NCBI GenBank assembly: GCA_022769485.1
Contig: JALEJU010000015.1
Coordinates: 1-47,724 of the forward strand
Length of the DNA stretch: 47,724 nucleotides
Source of the DNA: Bacillota bacterium
GTDB taxonomy: Bacteria > Bacillota > Clostridia > Peptostreptococcales > Anaerovoracaceae
Direction: 5' to 3'
Shown here: in pieces, positions 25,483-38,038 of the stretch
How the letters are laid out: the number at the start of each line of letters is the position of its first letter
Numbering within the stretch: the first letter of the stretch is position 1
The notes under the pieces: generated by a model
Seen by the model: only the letters and a program-made list of their open reading frames with translations
Told to the model about the DNA's origin: nothing
The model's database searches: none
Made by a program: the position numbers and the translations under genes

Positions 25483-26003
25483 CGGTAGATTTAACATACG
25501 GTCAGGCCTTATTCGAAGCTGCTCAGGAATGTAATAAGGTAGACGTATTTGCGGAAGAAGGCCGGGCAATGGTCGATATTTTCCGTAATGAACCCGAATT
25601 CCTGGAATTTATAGCTTCGCCGGTTCATGCGGCGGCTGAAAAAAAAGAAACAGTCAGTAAAGTTTTTGAAGGCAGAGTTTCTCAGGAATTGGTCAATCTG
25701 TTATATGTCCTGATTGATAAAGGCCGTGCAAAGCATTTTGAACGGATTATCAAAAGGTATTTAGAGCTGTTGGATGAGAGTCATGGCTTTTCTCGTGGAA
25801 CGATTTATTCTGTTGCGCCCTTGACCGACGCACAGTTGGCGTCTATCGAAGAACAAACGGGTAAACTGCTTAAAAAGCAGGTCAAGCTCGAGAATCTGAT
25901 TGACGCAACCATCATCGGCGGGATAAAGGTTTATGTAGAAGGCAAGATGATCGATGCTTCTATTCAGAAGCGTTTGATTAGCCTGGCAGAAACCCTCAAA
26001 TAA
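25470..26003 (+). CDS. atpH: ATP synthase subunit delta
   Basis: Links the b-dimer stalk to the top of the alpha/beta ring. The 177-residue protein has the delta/OSCP pattern: TYGQALFEAA near the N-terminus, LLYVLIDKGRAKHFERI in the middle, and the C-terminal IIGGIKVYVEGKMIDASIQK. It starts inside the end of atpF, so coupling is likely. Position and motifs agree. Confidence 0.92.
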   Translation: MAELTVDLTYGQALFEAAQECNKVDVFAEEGRAMVDIFRNEPEFLEFIASPVHAAAEKKETVSKVFEGRVSQELVNLLYVLIDKGRAKHFERIIKRYLELLDESHGFSRGTIYSVAPLTDAQLASIEEQTGKLLKKQVKLENLIDATIIGGIKVYVEGKMIDASIQKRLISLAETLK

Positions 26004-26022
26004 AAAGGAAGGTGATGAGTGA

Positions 26023-27534
<1,512 letters not shown>

Positions 27535-27572
27535 AACATCGAAATTAAGGAATAAAGAGAGGAGGTGTTATT

Positions 27573-28478
27573 TTGGCTGAAAATATGAAAAACATTAAAC
27601 GCAGAATCCAGAGCGTAAACAGCACAGAGCATATTACAAATGCGATGAAACTGGTATCTGCGGCAAAATTTCGGAGAGCCAAAAGCACCTTTGATAACAC
27701 TCAGTTATATATTTGGGATATTCTCGAGACGTTTAGAGACATCTTCAAGAACAAAGCGGCGGTGCCGGAACGGTATTTGGAAGGGAATCGTGAGATCAAA
27801 AGAACCTGCTATATCGTTGTAACCAGCAGCAGGGGACTGTGCGGCGGATTCAATTCCAACGTTATTAAAGAAACGGAACGCCTGATCAAAGAACATCCTG
27901 AACGCGAAAAACCGTCAATTGTTGCGGTTGGAAGCCGCGGTAAAGAGTTTTTTGAAAAGCAGGGATACGAAATTACTCGGGAATATTTAGGCGCTGCGGA
28001 GAGCATTTCGTTTGCGGAGGCGCGGTCGATTGCGTATTCCGTAATCGGTCAGTATGAACGGGGCGAGGTCGATGAAGTCGTTCTCGTAACGACTCGTTTC
28101 ATCAATACGTTGAGGCAGGAAATTGAATCCCTGACGCTTGCTCCCTTTACGGAAGAGACGATCGAAAAGATCACTTACCCGGAGGAGCTGGATAAAGAGG
28201 AAACAAAAGGCACCACTCGAAGAGAAGTGGAATTCGAACCTTCGGAGCAGGAAATATTTGAGTATTTGACACCCAAGTTCGTGGAGATTGTACTGTACGA
28301 CGCCATTGTAGAATCGGCGACGTGCGAACATGCGGCGAGAAGAATGGCGATGGAAAACGCTACGGACAACGCCCATGAAATGATCGACGTATTGACCCTC
28401 TATTATAACAGAGCACGTCAGGCGGCGATCACGAAGGAAATTACAGAAATCGTAGGCGGAGCGGAAGCTCTTGCTTAA
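27573..28478 (+). CDS. atpG: ATP synthase subunit gamma
   Basis: The central rotor shaft (301 residues). The N-terminal helix has MKNIKRRIQSVNSTEHITNA, then TSSRGLCGGFNSNVIK; the C-terminal helix has ATDNAHEMIDVLTLYYNRAR, then QAAITKEITEIVGGAEAL. TTG 27573 is the likely start, five bases after GAGAGGAGGTG; ATG 27585 would be 17 bases away. The central part is slightly longer than average, with an acidic insertion near 190-220. Confidence 0.94.
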   Translation: MAENMKNIKRRIQSVNSTEHITNAMKLVSAAKFRRAKSTFDNTQLYIWDILETFRDIFKNKAAVPERYLEGNREIKRTCYIVVTSSRGLCGGFNSNVIKETERLIKEHPEREKPSIVAVGSRGKEFFEKQGYEITREYLGAAESISFAEARSIAYSVIGQYERGEVDEVVLVTTRFINTLRQEIESLTLAPFTEETIEKITYPEELDKEETKGTTRREVEFEPSEQEIFEYLTPKFVEIVLYDAIVESATCEHAARRMAMENATDNAHEMIDVLTLYYNRARQAAITKEITEIVGGAEALA

Positions 28479-30312
<1,834 letters not shown>

Positions 30313-30363
30313 GCCTTCTGAAACGAGATAGAAAATATTCCCGAAGCGGAATGCGAAGGGACG

Positions 30364-30404
30364 AAAAGAGCGGTATGGCTTCAACCATACCGCTCTTTTG
30401 TTGT
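30364..30404 (+). terminator. Terminator of the atp operon
   Basis: AAAAGAGCGGTATGG pairs perfectly with CCATACCGCTCTTTT over a six-base loop, a 15-bp stem ending in TTTTGTTG. Confidence 0.92.
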
Positions 30405-30541
30405 ACAAAGAAAGCCGTGTATTTGGGAACGACGATTTTGGCTATGCCTGCGCGTACAGGTGAAGGTGTTGTTCCGTCGTGCGTTTTATATGTGTATTTT
30501 TCAGCAACCGGTGTCGTATGCAAAAAATTTTCCGTATGGCA

Positions 30542-30589
30542 TTGACATAAATCCGAAATCGGATTATACTGAAGCAGTCCGATTTCGGA
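30542..30589 (+). promoter_or_regulatory. Promoter and paired operators of the marR-MATE operon
   Basis: TTGACA (30542-30547) and TATACT (30565-30570) have a 17-base spacer. TCCGAAATCGGA (30552-30563) lies within the spacer and TCCGATTTCGGA (30578-30589) lies just past the -10 box. The two dyads are 26 bases centre to centre. Their placement fits autorepression by the MarR protein encoded next. Confidence 0.8.
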
Positions 30590-30614
30590 CTAATAAAGAG
30601 AAAAGGAAAAGAAA

Positions 30615-31064
30615 ATGGATAATGTGCTCAGAGAACAGGGAATGGTTCTCAACCAAATTTATAAAAAAATAGGAAAGCTTCATCACGACTGCGCTTTGCA
30701 TTCGGGTCTTTCCGATACGGCGTTTTGGATTTTAAATGAATTGTATACGTTTAAAGAACCTGTTACCCAAAGCTTTTTCTCTGAAACCTGCGGCTGTGTA
30801 AAACAGACCGTGAATTCCGCAGTCAATGTGCTTGTAAATAAGGGGTATGTGTATTTAGAAGCGCTTCCCGGGGCTCGTAACGGAAAAGTTATGAAACTTA
30901 CGGAAGAGGGAGAAGCTTTTTGCCGGGATAAGCTGATTCGGGTTCATGAAGTTGAGATGCGCGCTTACCGGCGGCTGAGCAAAGAAGAAAGAGAACTGTA
31001 TTTTTCTCTGGAGAAGAAGTGGTTTTCTCTTTTTGAAGAAGAAATAAAAAAAGAACTGAAATAG
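30615..31064 (+). CDS. MarR-family transcriptional regulator
   Basis: A 149-residue winged-helix regulator, probably a dimeric repressor of itself and the MATE gene 12 bases downstream. The MarR pattern is visible: helical N-terminus (NQIYKKIGKLHHDCALHSGL), LSDTAFWILNELY, recognition-helix region CGCVKQTVNSAVNVLVNKGY, wing with KVMKLTEEGEAF, and C-terminal dimer helices. A Cys-Gly-Cys at about 54-56 just before the recognition helix is unusual and could act as a thiol or metal sensor, which is inference. The ribosome site is AAAAGGAAAAG. Confidence 0.9.
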   Translation: MDNVLREQGMVLNQIYKKIGKLHHDCALHSGLSDTAFWILNELYTFKEPVTQSFFSETCGCVKQTVNSAVNVLVNKGYVYLEALPGARNGKVMKLTEEGEAFCRDKLIRVHEVEMRAYRRLSKEERELYFSLEKKWFSLFEEEIKKELK

Positions 31065-31076
31065 GGGGGAACTACT

Positions 31077-32408
31077 ATGGATATCCAATTATCGGATCAT
31101 TTTACCTACAAGCGGCTGCTTCGGTTTACGCTGCCTGCCATCGGGATGATGGTGGTAATGTCCAGCTATACCGTGGTAGATGGACTGTTTATTTCCAACG
31201 TAGTGGGAAAATCAGCCTTTTCCGCTGTGAATCTGATGTGGCCTTTTACCGGGCTTTTCGGTGCGGTGGGTCTTATGGTCGGCACCGGAGGAAGCGCTCT
31301 GGTGGCTAAAACGATGGGAGAAGGCGATCGGGAAAAAGCAAAGCAGATTTTTACTATGCTGATTGCGGTTCTGATCGGTTTGGGGCTCGCCCTGGCCTGC
31401 GCAGGCGTAGCTTCCGTGGAATGGGTTGCTCTGAAATTAGGGGCAGAGGAGGCGCTGTTACAGTATTGTATCACTTACGGAATCATTCTTTTTGCCGCTA
31501 TACCGGCATATATGCTGCAGATGGCGTTTCAAACGCTGCTGATTACGGCGGAAAAGCCTCAGATGGCTTTTATCCTGTCTATCGCCTCCGGCGTGACAAA
31601 CATACTTTTGGATTTCCTGTTGATTTATGTATTCCCGTTCGGAATCGCAGGCGCGGCTGTGGCAACGATAATGGGGCAGATCATAGGGGGATTTATTCCG
31701 CTGATTTATTTTTCCCGAAAAAACAGCAGCCTTCTTCGATTTGTTAAGTTTAAATGGGACGGGAAATCTCTTTTCAAGGCCTGTACCAACGGCGTTTCCG
31801 AGATGATCTCCAACCTGTCCTTCTCATTTCTCAATATACTGTATAATTACCAATTATTGCGTCTTCTGGGGGAAAACGGCGTGGCGGCATACGGTATTAT
31901 TATGTATGTGGCTTATATCTTTGCGGGAGTCTTTATGGGTTATTCCGTAGGCTGTGCGCCGATTATCAGCTACCATTACGGAGCGCAGAATGAACCGGAA
32001 TTGAAAAATATGTTTAAAAAGAGCAATGTTATTATCGGAGGATTTGCACTTGTTCTGACTCTGTTGGCGGAGCTGACAGCACCGTTTCTGGCGGATTGCT
32101 TTGTAGGATACGATCCGGAATTAAAAGTCCTTGCGATATATGCTCTGCGGCTCTATTCCATTTGTTTCCTGCTTTGCGGATTTAATATGTTCGCATCGGC
32201 TTTGTTTACCGCTTTAAATAACGGATTGGTTTCCGGTCTTCTTTCCGGGGTTCGCATGATGGGATTTGAAGCGTCTATGGTAATCCTGATTCCCATAATC
32301 TGGGGGGTTAAAGGTATTTGGCTGTCGGTTTTAGTAGCGGAGATTTTAGCCCTTCTTATGAATATCTGCGTATATCTGGGCATGAATAAGCGATACCATT
32401 ATCTGTAG
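31077..32408 (+). CDS. MATE-family multidrug/Na+ exporter
   Basis: A 443-residue membrane protein with 12 predicted helices in two similar halves. MATE features are FTLPAIGMMVVMSSYTVVDG, FISNVVGKSAFSAVNLMWPF, GLMVGTGGSALVAKTMGEGD in the first half and GYSVGCAPIISYHYGAQNE in the second. The family exports drugs or metabolites in exchange for Na+ or H+; Na+ would suit this organism. It follows marR by 12 bases with a GGGGGGA ribosome site, the usual repressor-exporter pair. The substrate is unknown. Confidence 0.93.
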   Translation: MDIQLSDHFTYKRLLRFTLPAIGMMVVMSSYTVVDGLFISNVVGKSAFSAVNLMWPFTGLFGAVGLMVGTGGSALVAKTMGEGDREKAKQIFTMLIAVLIGLGLALACAGVASVEWVALKLGAEEALLQYCITYGIILFAAIPAYMLQMAFQTLLITAEKPQMAFILSIASGVTNILLDFLLIYVFPFGIAGAAVATIMGQIIGGFIPLIYFSRKNSSLLRFVKFKWDGKSLFKACTNGVSEMISNLSFSFLNILYNYQLLRLLGENGVAAYGIIMYVAYIFAGVFMGYSVGCAPIISYHYGAQNEPELKNMFKKSNVIIGGFALVLTLLAELTAPFLADCFVGYDPELKVLAIYALRLYSICFLLCGFNMFASALFTALNNGLVSGLLSGVRMMGFEASMVILIPIIWGVKGIWLSVLVAEILALLMNICVYLGMNKRYHYL

Positions 32409-32537
32409 GCGGCGAACCGGGTATAAAAAATGGCCGGTGGAACAGCTGTCCGCCAAAATGCCGGAGGATAGAACAAAGTTTGCGGGTTGAGAAAGGATGT
32501 GAGGGAAACGTGTTTGCCGAAAGAGAAGGGTTCCTGT

Positions 32538-32566
32538 TGCCGGGCATGGGGATTCGTGATAAAATA
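32538..32566 (+). promoter_or_regulatory. Promoter of the DUF3842 gene
   Basis: TTGCCG (32538-32543) and TAAAAT (32561-32566) with a 17-base spacer stand about 39 bases before the TTG start. Confidence 0.55.
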
Positions 32567-32604
32567 ACAAAAATTATCTTACGCCAGGAACGGGGGACAG
32601 AACG

Positions 32605-33039
32605 TTGATTGTAGCAGTTGTAGACGGACAGGGCGGCGGAATCGGCCGTGCTATTGTAGAAAAATTAAAGGCAGCGCTTCCGGATATTCGCGTGGTTGCC
32701 TTGGGAACCAATGCTCTGGCTACCAGTCAGATGCTGAAAGCGGGAGCTGACGACGGAGCTACCGGAGAAAATGCTATCATACACAATATGCTGCATGTGG
32801 ATATCGTGTGCGGCGTAGTGGGGATTTTGACCGCCAACGCTATGATGGGGGAATTATCTCCGAGAATGGCCGAAGCCATTGGAAGCAGCCACACATATAA
32901 AGTTCTTCTGCCTTTGAACCGCTGCCACATTCATATAGTCAGCGTGGAGGACATCCCTATGACTCAGCACATTGACAATCTGGTGGCGGAAGTTGCCCGC
33001 TATCTGGAGGAGCATAAAGGGGAACATACACATCATTAA
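32605..33039 (+). CDS. DUF3842 family protein
   Basis: A 144-residue soluble protein with an N-terminal nucleotide-binding-like loop IVAVVDGQGGGIGRAIVEKL, followed by VVALGTNALATSQMLKAGAD, the conserved HVDIVCGVVGILTANAMMGE and LPLNRCHIHIVSVED. These match DUF3842, found mainly in anaerobic Firmicutes, with no proven function. The start is TTG 32605 after GGGGGACAG. A histidine-rich end (HKGEHTHH) could bind metal. It stands alone, with promoter and terminator, between the MATE gene and feoB. Confidence 0.82.
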   Translation: MIVAVVDGQGGGIGRAIVEKLKAALPDIRVVALGTNALATSQMLKAGADDGATGENAIIHNMLHVDIVCGVVGILTANAMMGELSPRMAEAIGSSHTYKVLLPLNRCHIHIVSVEDIPMTQHIDNLVAEVARYLEEHKGEHTHH

Positions 33040-33076
33040 AAAAATCTCCATCCCGGATTCGGGATGGAGATTTTTT
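33040..33076. terminator. Bidirectional terminator between DUF3842 and feoB
   Basis: AAAAATCTCCATCCCG and CGGGATGGAGATTTTT form a 16-bp stem with a four-base loop directly after the stop codon; the A-run and T-run serve both strands. Confidence 0.9.
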
Positions 33077-33141
33077 CATGCTTATCTTCGGTCGGGTTCT
33101 GCAGGGCTGCAAAGTCTACCGCCTGTACGCCCGGCTGCCGG

Positions 33142-35160
33142 TTATAAAATCAGAATTCCTATATGGTAAATTACAAAGGATACTACCCAGGCGATGCAGG
33201 TTTGGAACAGTACCACACCGAATGCGTAGTGCAGACCGCCCATTTCTCTGCGGATGGTAGCCAGGGTGGCTACACAGGGCATGTACAGCAGGCAGAATAC
33301 CAGAAAGCAGAAGGCGGTTAAAGGCGTAAAAATCGCTGTCAGCATAGCGGTCATATCGCCGCCCGCGGCTCCTGTAAGAACGGCTAATGTGCTGACTACC
33401 GCTTCTTTTGCCGACAGACCCGTAATCAGGGCGGTGGCTGCTCTCCAGTCTCCGAAGCCTAAGGGGGCAAAAACCGGCGCCGCCGCTTTACCCATGGAAG
33501 CTAAAATACTGTTTTCGGGAGAATCTACCATGTTCAGCCCCATGTCAAAGCTCTGCAGAAGCCAGATGACGATGGTGGCCACGAAGATAACGGTAAAAGC
33601 TTTTTTAATAAAGCCCTTGACATTGGCCCACATGCGGAGCCAAACGCTTTTCAGTCCGGGCATTCGGTAGGACGGAAGCACCATGACGAAGGGAACCGGG
33701 TTCCCGTTAAATACAACGGTTTTCAGCAGAAGGGCGCACAGGATGGAAACGATGATTCCCGTGATATAAATGCTGATAAGAATCAGCGCCCGGTGGTCTG
33801 CGAAAAAAGCCGCTGTAAACATAGCATAAATGGGGAGCTTGGCACTGCAGGACATAAAGGGTATCAGTAAAATCGTTAAATAACGATCCCGCGTGCTGGG
33901 CAGGGTTCGGGTAGCCATAATGGCCGGAACCGAACAGCCGAAGCCGATGAGCATGGGTACGATAGAACGTCCGGACAGCCCCAGAGGCCGCAGCAGAGTA
34001 TCCATAACGAAGGCCACACGAGGGATGTACCCGCTGTCTTCCAGAATGGACAGGAAAAAGAACAGCACGCCGATAATGGGGAGGAAGGAAAGTACGCTCC
34101 CTACGCCTGTACAGATGCCGTCGATAATAAGCGAATGCATGGGCGCCGCGATATCCGTACTGGTCAGCAGAACGTCCAGTCCATGGACGGCATCGGTAAT
34201 TACAATATCCAGAAGATCGCTGAGCCAGGCTCCTATCACTTCAAAGGTCAGCCAGAAGATCAGGAACATAATGCATAGGAAAATAGGAATTGCAAAGATC
34301 CGGTGGGTCAGAATGCTGTCGATTTTCAGAGAGCGATCCTGTTCCTTTCGGGTTCCGCTTTTTTCTACGCAGCGACTGCAGAGCTTTTCTATATAGGCGT
34401 AACGCATGTCCGCCATAGCGGCCTCTCGATCCGTATCCAGATGGAATTCCATATCTTCCACAATGTGATCGATAATTTTTCGATCGGGAGCCTGGATCTG
34501 CAGGCGCCGGGCAATGGGCTCATCGCCCTCTACCAAACGGGTAGCGCAGAAGCGGAGGGGCAACCCTTCCCTCTCTGCATCCTCTTGAATCAGATGAGCG
34601 ATGGAGTGGATAGCCGTATGTACATGGCCGCTGCAGAAATCCAGCCTCTGCGGCTTGGCCTTTTCTGTGGCTGTGCGGATGGCCGCATGAATCAAATCGT
34701 GGATCCCTTCGTTTTTTACTGCGGAAATAGGAACGATGGGGATAGTCAAAGCTTCCTTCAGCTTCTCCAGATCCACGGTGTCCCCGTTGTCTCGTACCTG
34801 GTCAATCATGTTTAACGCCAAAATCATGGGCGTTTCCAGCTCCAGCAGCTGCAGCGTTAAATAGAGACTGCGTTCGATGCTGGTAGAGTCTACAATGTTT
34901 ATAATCACATCCGGTTTTCCGTTCAGAAGAATATCCCGGGTAGCCAGATCTTCCGGAGAGTAGGCGGAGAGGGAATACAGGCCGGGCAGTTCGATTACGT
35001 TTACGCCGGGATGATCCCGAACCGGCCCTTCTTTTGTTTTATGGCGGGGGGTAGCAAACTGGCCGCTGTGCTCAATGCCGTTGGTCATGCGGTTGAACAG
35101 TGTAGTCAGGCCGCTGGTAGGATTTCCCACCAGGGCGATGGATATTTTAATCTTATTCAT
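33142..35160 (-). CDS. feoB: Ferrous iron transporter FeoB, with an altered P-loop
   Basis: A polytopic Fe2+ permease with an N-terminal G-protein domain. The G domain covers about 1-165: the G1 loop reads GNPTSGLTT at 12-20, where family members have Lys at position 18; G3 is ELPG at 57-60 instead of DLPG; G4 is NMID at 117-120. The membrane part has the family's gate motifs (GLSGRSIVPMLIGFGCSVPA, GLSAKEAVVSTLAVL, LVFCLLYMPCVATLATIRRE). The 672-residue length is normal. It overlaps feoA by eight bases. The membrane domain looks intact, so transport may persist while GTP binding or hydrolysis is changed. Confidence 0.92.
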   Translation of the reverse strand: MNKIKISIALVGNPTSGLTTLFNRMTNGIEHSGQFATPRHKTKEGPVRDHPGVNVIELPGLYSLSAYSPEDLATRDILLNGKPDVIINIVDSTSIERSLYLTLQLLELETPMILALNMIDQVRDNGDTVDLEKLKEALTIPIVPISAVKNEGIHDLIHAAIRTATEKAKPQRLDFCSGHVHTAIHSIAHLIQEDAEREGLPLRFCATRLVEGDEPIARRLQIQAPDRKIIDHIVEDMEFHLDTDREAAMADMRYAYIEKLCSRCVEKSGTRKEQDRSLKIDSILTHRIFAIPIFLCIMFLIFWLTFEVIGAWLSDLLDIVITDAVHGLDVLLTSTDIAAPMHSLIIDGICTGVGSVLSFLPIIGVLFFFLSILEDSGYIPRVAFVMDTLLRPLGLSGRSIVPMLIGFGCSVPAIMATRTLPSTRDRYLTILLIPFMSCSAKLPIYAMFTAAFFADHRALILISIYITGIIVSILCALLLKTVVFNGNPVPFVMVLPSYRMPGLKSVWLRMWANVKGFIKKAFTVIFVATIVIWLLQSFDMGLNMVDSPENSILASMGKAAAPVFAPLGFGDWRAATALITGLSAKEAVVSTLAVLTGAAGGDMTAMLTAIFTPLTAFCFLVFCLLYMPCVATLATIRREMGGLHYAFGVVLFQTCIAWVVSFVIYHIGILIL

Positions 35161-35452
35161 CTTTCGGAGCAGTCTCCTTCAGCCGAACTGTAATATAGTG
35201 TGCGTCTGCCCGGCGGAGGGTCAGTTCATAACCACGCAGGCAGAGCTCCATAGGATCGCCCAAGGGAGCCACTTTTCGGATCATAATTTCCGTTTTCGGC
35301 GTAAGCCCCATATCCAGCAGACGTTTGCGCAGGGCTTTTTCACCTTCCACAGAGTAGATAATTCCGCTGTTTCCGGTTCCCAGGCAGTCCAGAGGAATGT
35401 TGATTTCTCCTTCGCAGGTTTTCTTTGCGGTGTTGTTTGCGTTTTGATTCAT
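35153..35452 (-). CDS. feoA: Ferrous iron transport protein FeoA
   Basis: A small cytoplasmic SH3-like partner of FeoB (99 residues). FeoA features are IPLDCLGTGNSGIIYSVEG, LRKRLLDMGLTPKTEIMIRK, PLGDPMELCLRGYELTLRR. ATG 35452 is chosen because AAAGGG lies six bases upstream; the longer frame from GTG 35479 would put that site inside the gene. Its end overlaps the feoB start, so the two are coupled. It diverges from copA across a 190-base intergenic region. Confidence 0.9.
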   Translation of the reverse strand: MNQNANNTAKKTCEGEINIPLDCLGTGNSGIIYSVEGEKALRKRLLDMGLTPKTEIMIRKVAPLGDPMELCLRGYELTLRRADAHYITVRLKETAPKDE

Positions 35453-35530
35453 TTTTTTACCCTTTAATTGACGTTTCACAACATGCTGCTCAAAGTCGGC
35501 AGCTCATACTGTTGATTAAAGTTCATACCC

Positions 35531-35547
35531 TGAAATTTATAAATTCA
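35531..35547. promoter_or_regulatory. AT-rich palindrome in the feoA/copA intergenic region
   Basis: AATTTATAAATT (35534-35545) is a perfect 12-bp palindrome inside the leader or promoter of feoAB. An iron-dependent repressor of the Fur or DtxR type could bind here. Short AT palindromes are common, so confidence is low. Confidence 0.3.
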
Positions 35548-35642
35548 ATCAAGGTAAAACAGGGAAAACATGGAGAGATATATGTTTAATACGAGGGCGC
35601 TTCCGGGTATACTAATAGCGATGGAAACAAAGGAGAATTCTT

Positions 35643-37892
35643 ATGAAACGGAAATTTAAAGTGAGCGGAATGAGCTGTTCTGCCTGCTCTGCTCATGTGG
35701 AGCGGGCGGTGGAAGAACTGGAGGGCGTGCAGGAGGTAAACGTGAATCTGCTGGCGGCTTCTATGACGGTTGAATATGCAGAGGATCGTTTATCCCCGGA
35801 GGATATTATACATGCGGTAGAGGCTGCCGGTTACGGAGCGGCGGAAGAAGGAGATGGCGAAGAGAGCCGGAAAGCTTCTTCGGAGCCGGAAGGAGGGGAT
35901 GTCCCCGGGGCAGAGCAGGAGCGAGAAGCGGTCGCTTTAAAAAAACGGTTTTTAACATCCCTCTTGTTTTTGCTTCCTTTGTTTTACCTTTCTATGGGGC
36001 ATATGTTAGGGATGCCGATTCCGTCTATTTTTGTGACCGATAACGGGGAGGGCAATCTGCTGCTGAGCACGGTGGAGCTGATTCTGGTTGTTCCCATTGT
36101 GATTATAAACCGGAATTATTATAAAACCGGATTTAAAATGCTGGTCAAGCTGTCCCCGAACATGGATTCGCTGATCGCCATAGGCTCTTTGGCCGGTTTG
36201 CTTTACGGTTCGTTTGAAGCTGCGGGTATGATTTTAACGCTGGTCACATTGGGCAAATACTTTGAAGCAAAATCCAAGGGAAAAACTTCGGACGCCATTC
36301 GCAGGCTTATGGAATTAGAGCCGGAAACGGCATTGGTTTTGAGGAACGGAAAAGAGAGAGAGATTCCCGTTGCAGAGGTGCGGAGCGGTGATACGGTGCT
36401 GATTAAACCGGGACAGCGGGTTCCCGTGGATGGCGTGATTCTGGAAGGTACCTCCGCCATGGACGAATCCGCTTTAACCGGTGAGAGTTTACCTGTGGAC
36501 AAGGAGACAGGCGATGAAGTGATTTCCGCGTCCATTAACGGCAGCGGGTTTTTGAAAATTCAAGCCACACGGGTGGGGGACGACACCACGCTGGCACAAA
36601 TTATCGCATTGGTGGAAGAAGCGGGTTCTTCCAAGGCGCCTATCGCCAAATTGGCGGATCGGGTGGCGGGGGTCTTCGTGCCTGTGGTTATGGCAATCGC
36701 TTTGCTGGCATGTCTTGTCTGGCTGATTTTGGGGTATCCCTTCGGAACCGCTTTGTCCATCTGCATTTCCGTTTTGGTTATTTCCTGTCCCTGTGCGCTG
36801 GGGCTGGCAACTCCTGTGGCTATTATGGTGGGTACCGGCAGAGGTGCGGAAAGCGGTATTTTGATTAAATCTGCGCAGGCGCTGGAAACGGCTCATAAGC
36901 TGAATACTGTTGTTTTAGACAAAACCGGAACGATTACGGAGGGGAAACCTCATGTAACGGATCTGCTGATAGCGGAAGGTGCGGGGCTTACCCGGCAGGA
37001 ATTCCTGGCACTGGCGGCCTCCATCGAATCGCCTTCGGAGCATCCTCTGGCAGGGGCTTTAATTGAGCTTGCTGCGGAGGAACAGCTGGAACTGCGGACG
37101 GTTTCCTCTTTCCAGAGCTTTGGAGGAAAGGGAATTGAGGCGGAACTGGATAAAGCGCATTATCGGGTCGGCAGCAGCCGCTGGATGGAAGAACAGGGAA
37201 TTACGGAAGCGGCGTTTCGGCTTCCGGAACGGGAAGGTCTGTTTTCTTTCCGCCAATTGGCGGATCATTTTTCCGGAGAGGGAAAGACGGGGCTGTGTTT
37301 TGTACGGGAAGGAAAACCTTTAGGCTTTGCGGCGGTTTCGGATAAAATTAAAGACACCAGCGCGGAAGCGGTTCAGGGCTTCCGGGATCTGGGGCTGGAT
37401 GTAGTGCTTTTGACCGGAGACAGCGAGAAAACCGCACGGGCAGTTGCAAAGCGGGTAGGAATCGAGAAAGTAATCGCCCAGGTGCTTCCTCAGGATAAAG
37501 AAGCGGAGATCCGGCGGATTCAGGAAAGCGGGAAAAAAGTAGGCATGGTGGGAGACGGAATTAACGATGCGCCGGCTCTTATGCGGGCTGATGTAGGGGT
37601 AGCTATCGGCGCGGCTTCCGATGTGACCATCGAATCGGCAGATATTGTACTGATGCGGGGAGATCTCACCGACGCGGTTCAGGCTATTCGCCTGTCTAAG
37701 GCGGTAATTCGAAACATCAAGCAAAATCTGTTCTGGGCCTTCTTTTACAATTCTTTAGGGATTCCTCTGGCAGCGGGCGTCTTTTACCCCGTCTTTCACT
37801 GGATGCTGCCGCCGATGTTTGCGGCGGCGGCCATGAGCCTCTCCTCGGTTTGCGTGGTAACCAATGCTTTGCGCCTCAGAAACTGGAAATAG
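35643..37892 (+). CDS. copA: Copper-exporting P1B-type ATPase
   Basis: Pumps Cu+ out of the cell at the cost of ATP. One N-terminal HMA domain has the GMSCSAC metal site (Cys12, Cys15). A charged linker (68-95) is followed by eight membrane helices, the actuator TGES at 279-282, the transmembrane metal site CPC at 382-384, the phosphorylated Asp426 in DKTGT, and a GDGINDAPAL hinge. The 749-residue length and single HMA domain are usual for Firmicutes CopA. The ATG follows AAAGGAGAATT. No copZ or csoR is adjacent. It is divergent from feoAB and ended by a strong terminator. Confidence 0.95.
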   Translation: MKRKFKVSGMSCSACSAHVERAVEELEGVQEVNVNLLAASMTVEYAEDRLSPEDIIHAVEAAGYGAAEEGDGEESRKASSEPEGGDVPGAEQEREAVALKKRFLTSLLFLLPLFYLSMGHMLGMPIPSIFVTDNGEGNLLLSTVELILVVPIVIINRNYYKTGFKMLVKLSPNMDSLIAIGSLAGLLYGSFEAAGMILTLVTLGKYFEAKSKGKTSDAIRRLMELEPETALVLRNGKEREIPVAEVRSGDTVLIKPGQRVPVDGVILEGTSAMDESALTGESLPVDKETGDEVISASINGSGFLKIQATRVGDDTTLAQIIALVEEAGSSKAPIAKLADRVAGVFVPVVMAIALLACLVWLILGYPFGTALSICISVLVISCPCALGLATPVAIMVGTGRGAESGILIKSAQALETAHKLNTVVLDKTGTITEGKPHVTDLLIAEGAGLTRQEFLALAASIESPSEHPLAGALIELAAEEQLELRTVSSFQSFGGKGIEAELDKAHYRVGSSRWMEEQGITEAAFRLPEREGLFSFRQLADHFSGEGKTGLCFVREGKPLGFAAVSDKIKDTSAEAVQGFRDLGLDVVLLTGDSEKTARAVAKRVGIEKVIAQVLPQDKEAEIRRIQESGKKVGMVGDGINDAPALMRADVGVAIGAASDVTIESADIVLMRGDLTDAVQAIRLSKAVIRNIKQNLFWAFFYNSLGIPLAAGVFYPVFHWMLPPMFAAAAMSLSSVCVVTNALRLRNWK

Positions 37893-37957
37893 AAAATCGA
37901 AAAGCAGCGCCGATCGGAACTCCGGTTCGGCGAAACGGCTTGTAAAACCAAATACGG

Positions 37958-38000
37958 CAGAAGGCCGGGGCAGAGGAACTGCCCCGGCCTTCTGTTTTTT
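37958..38000 (+). terminator. Terminator of copA
   Basis: CAGAAGGCCGGGGCA and TGCCCCGGCCTTCTG form a 15-bp GC-rich stem with a seven-base loop, followed by TTTTTT. Confidence 0.93.
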
Positions 38001-38038
38001 AAGGGTTGCCCCTTCTTTCTATTTTACGTCCTGTTAAA

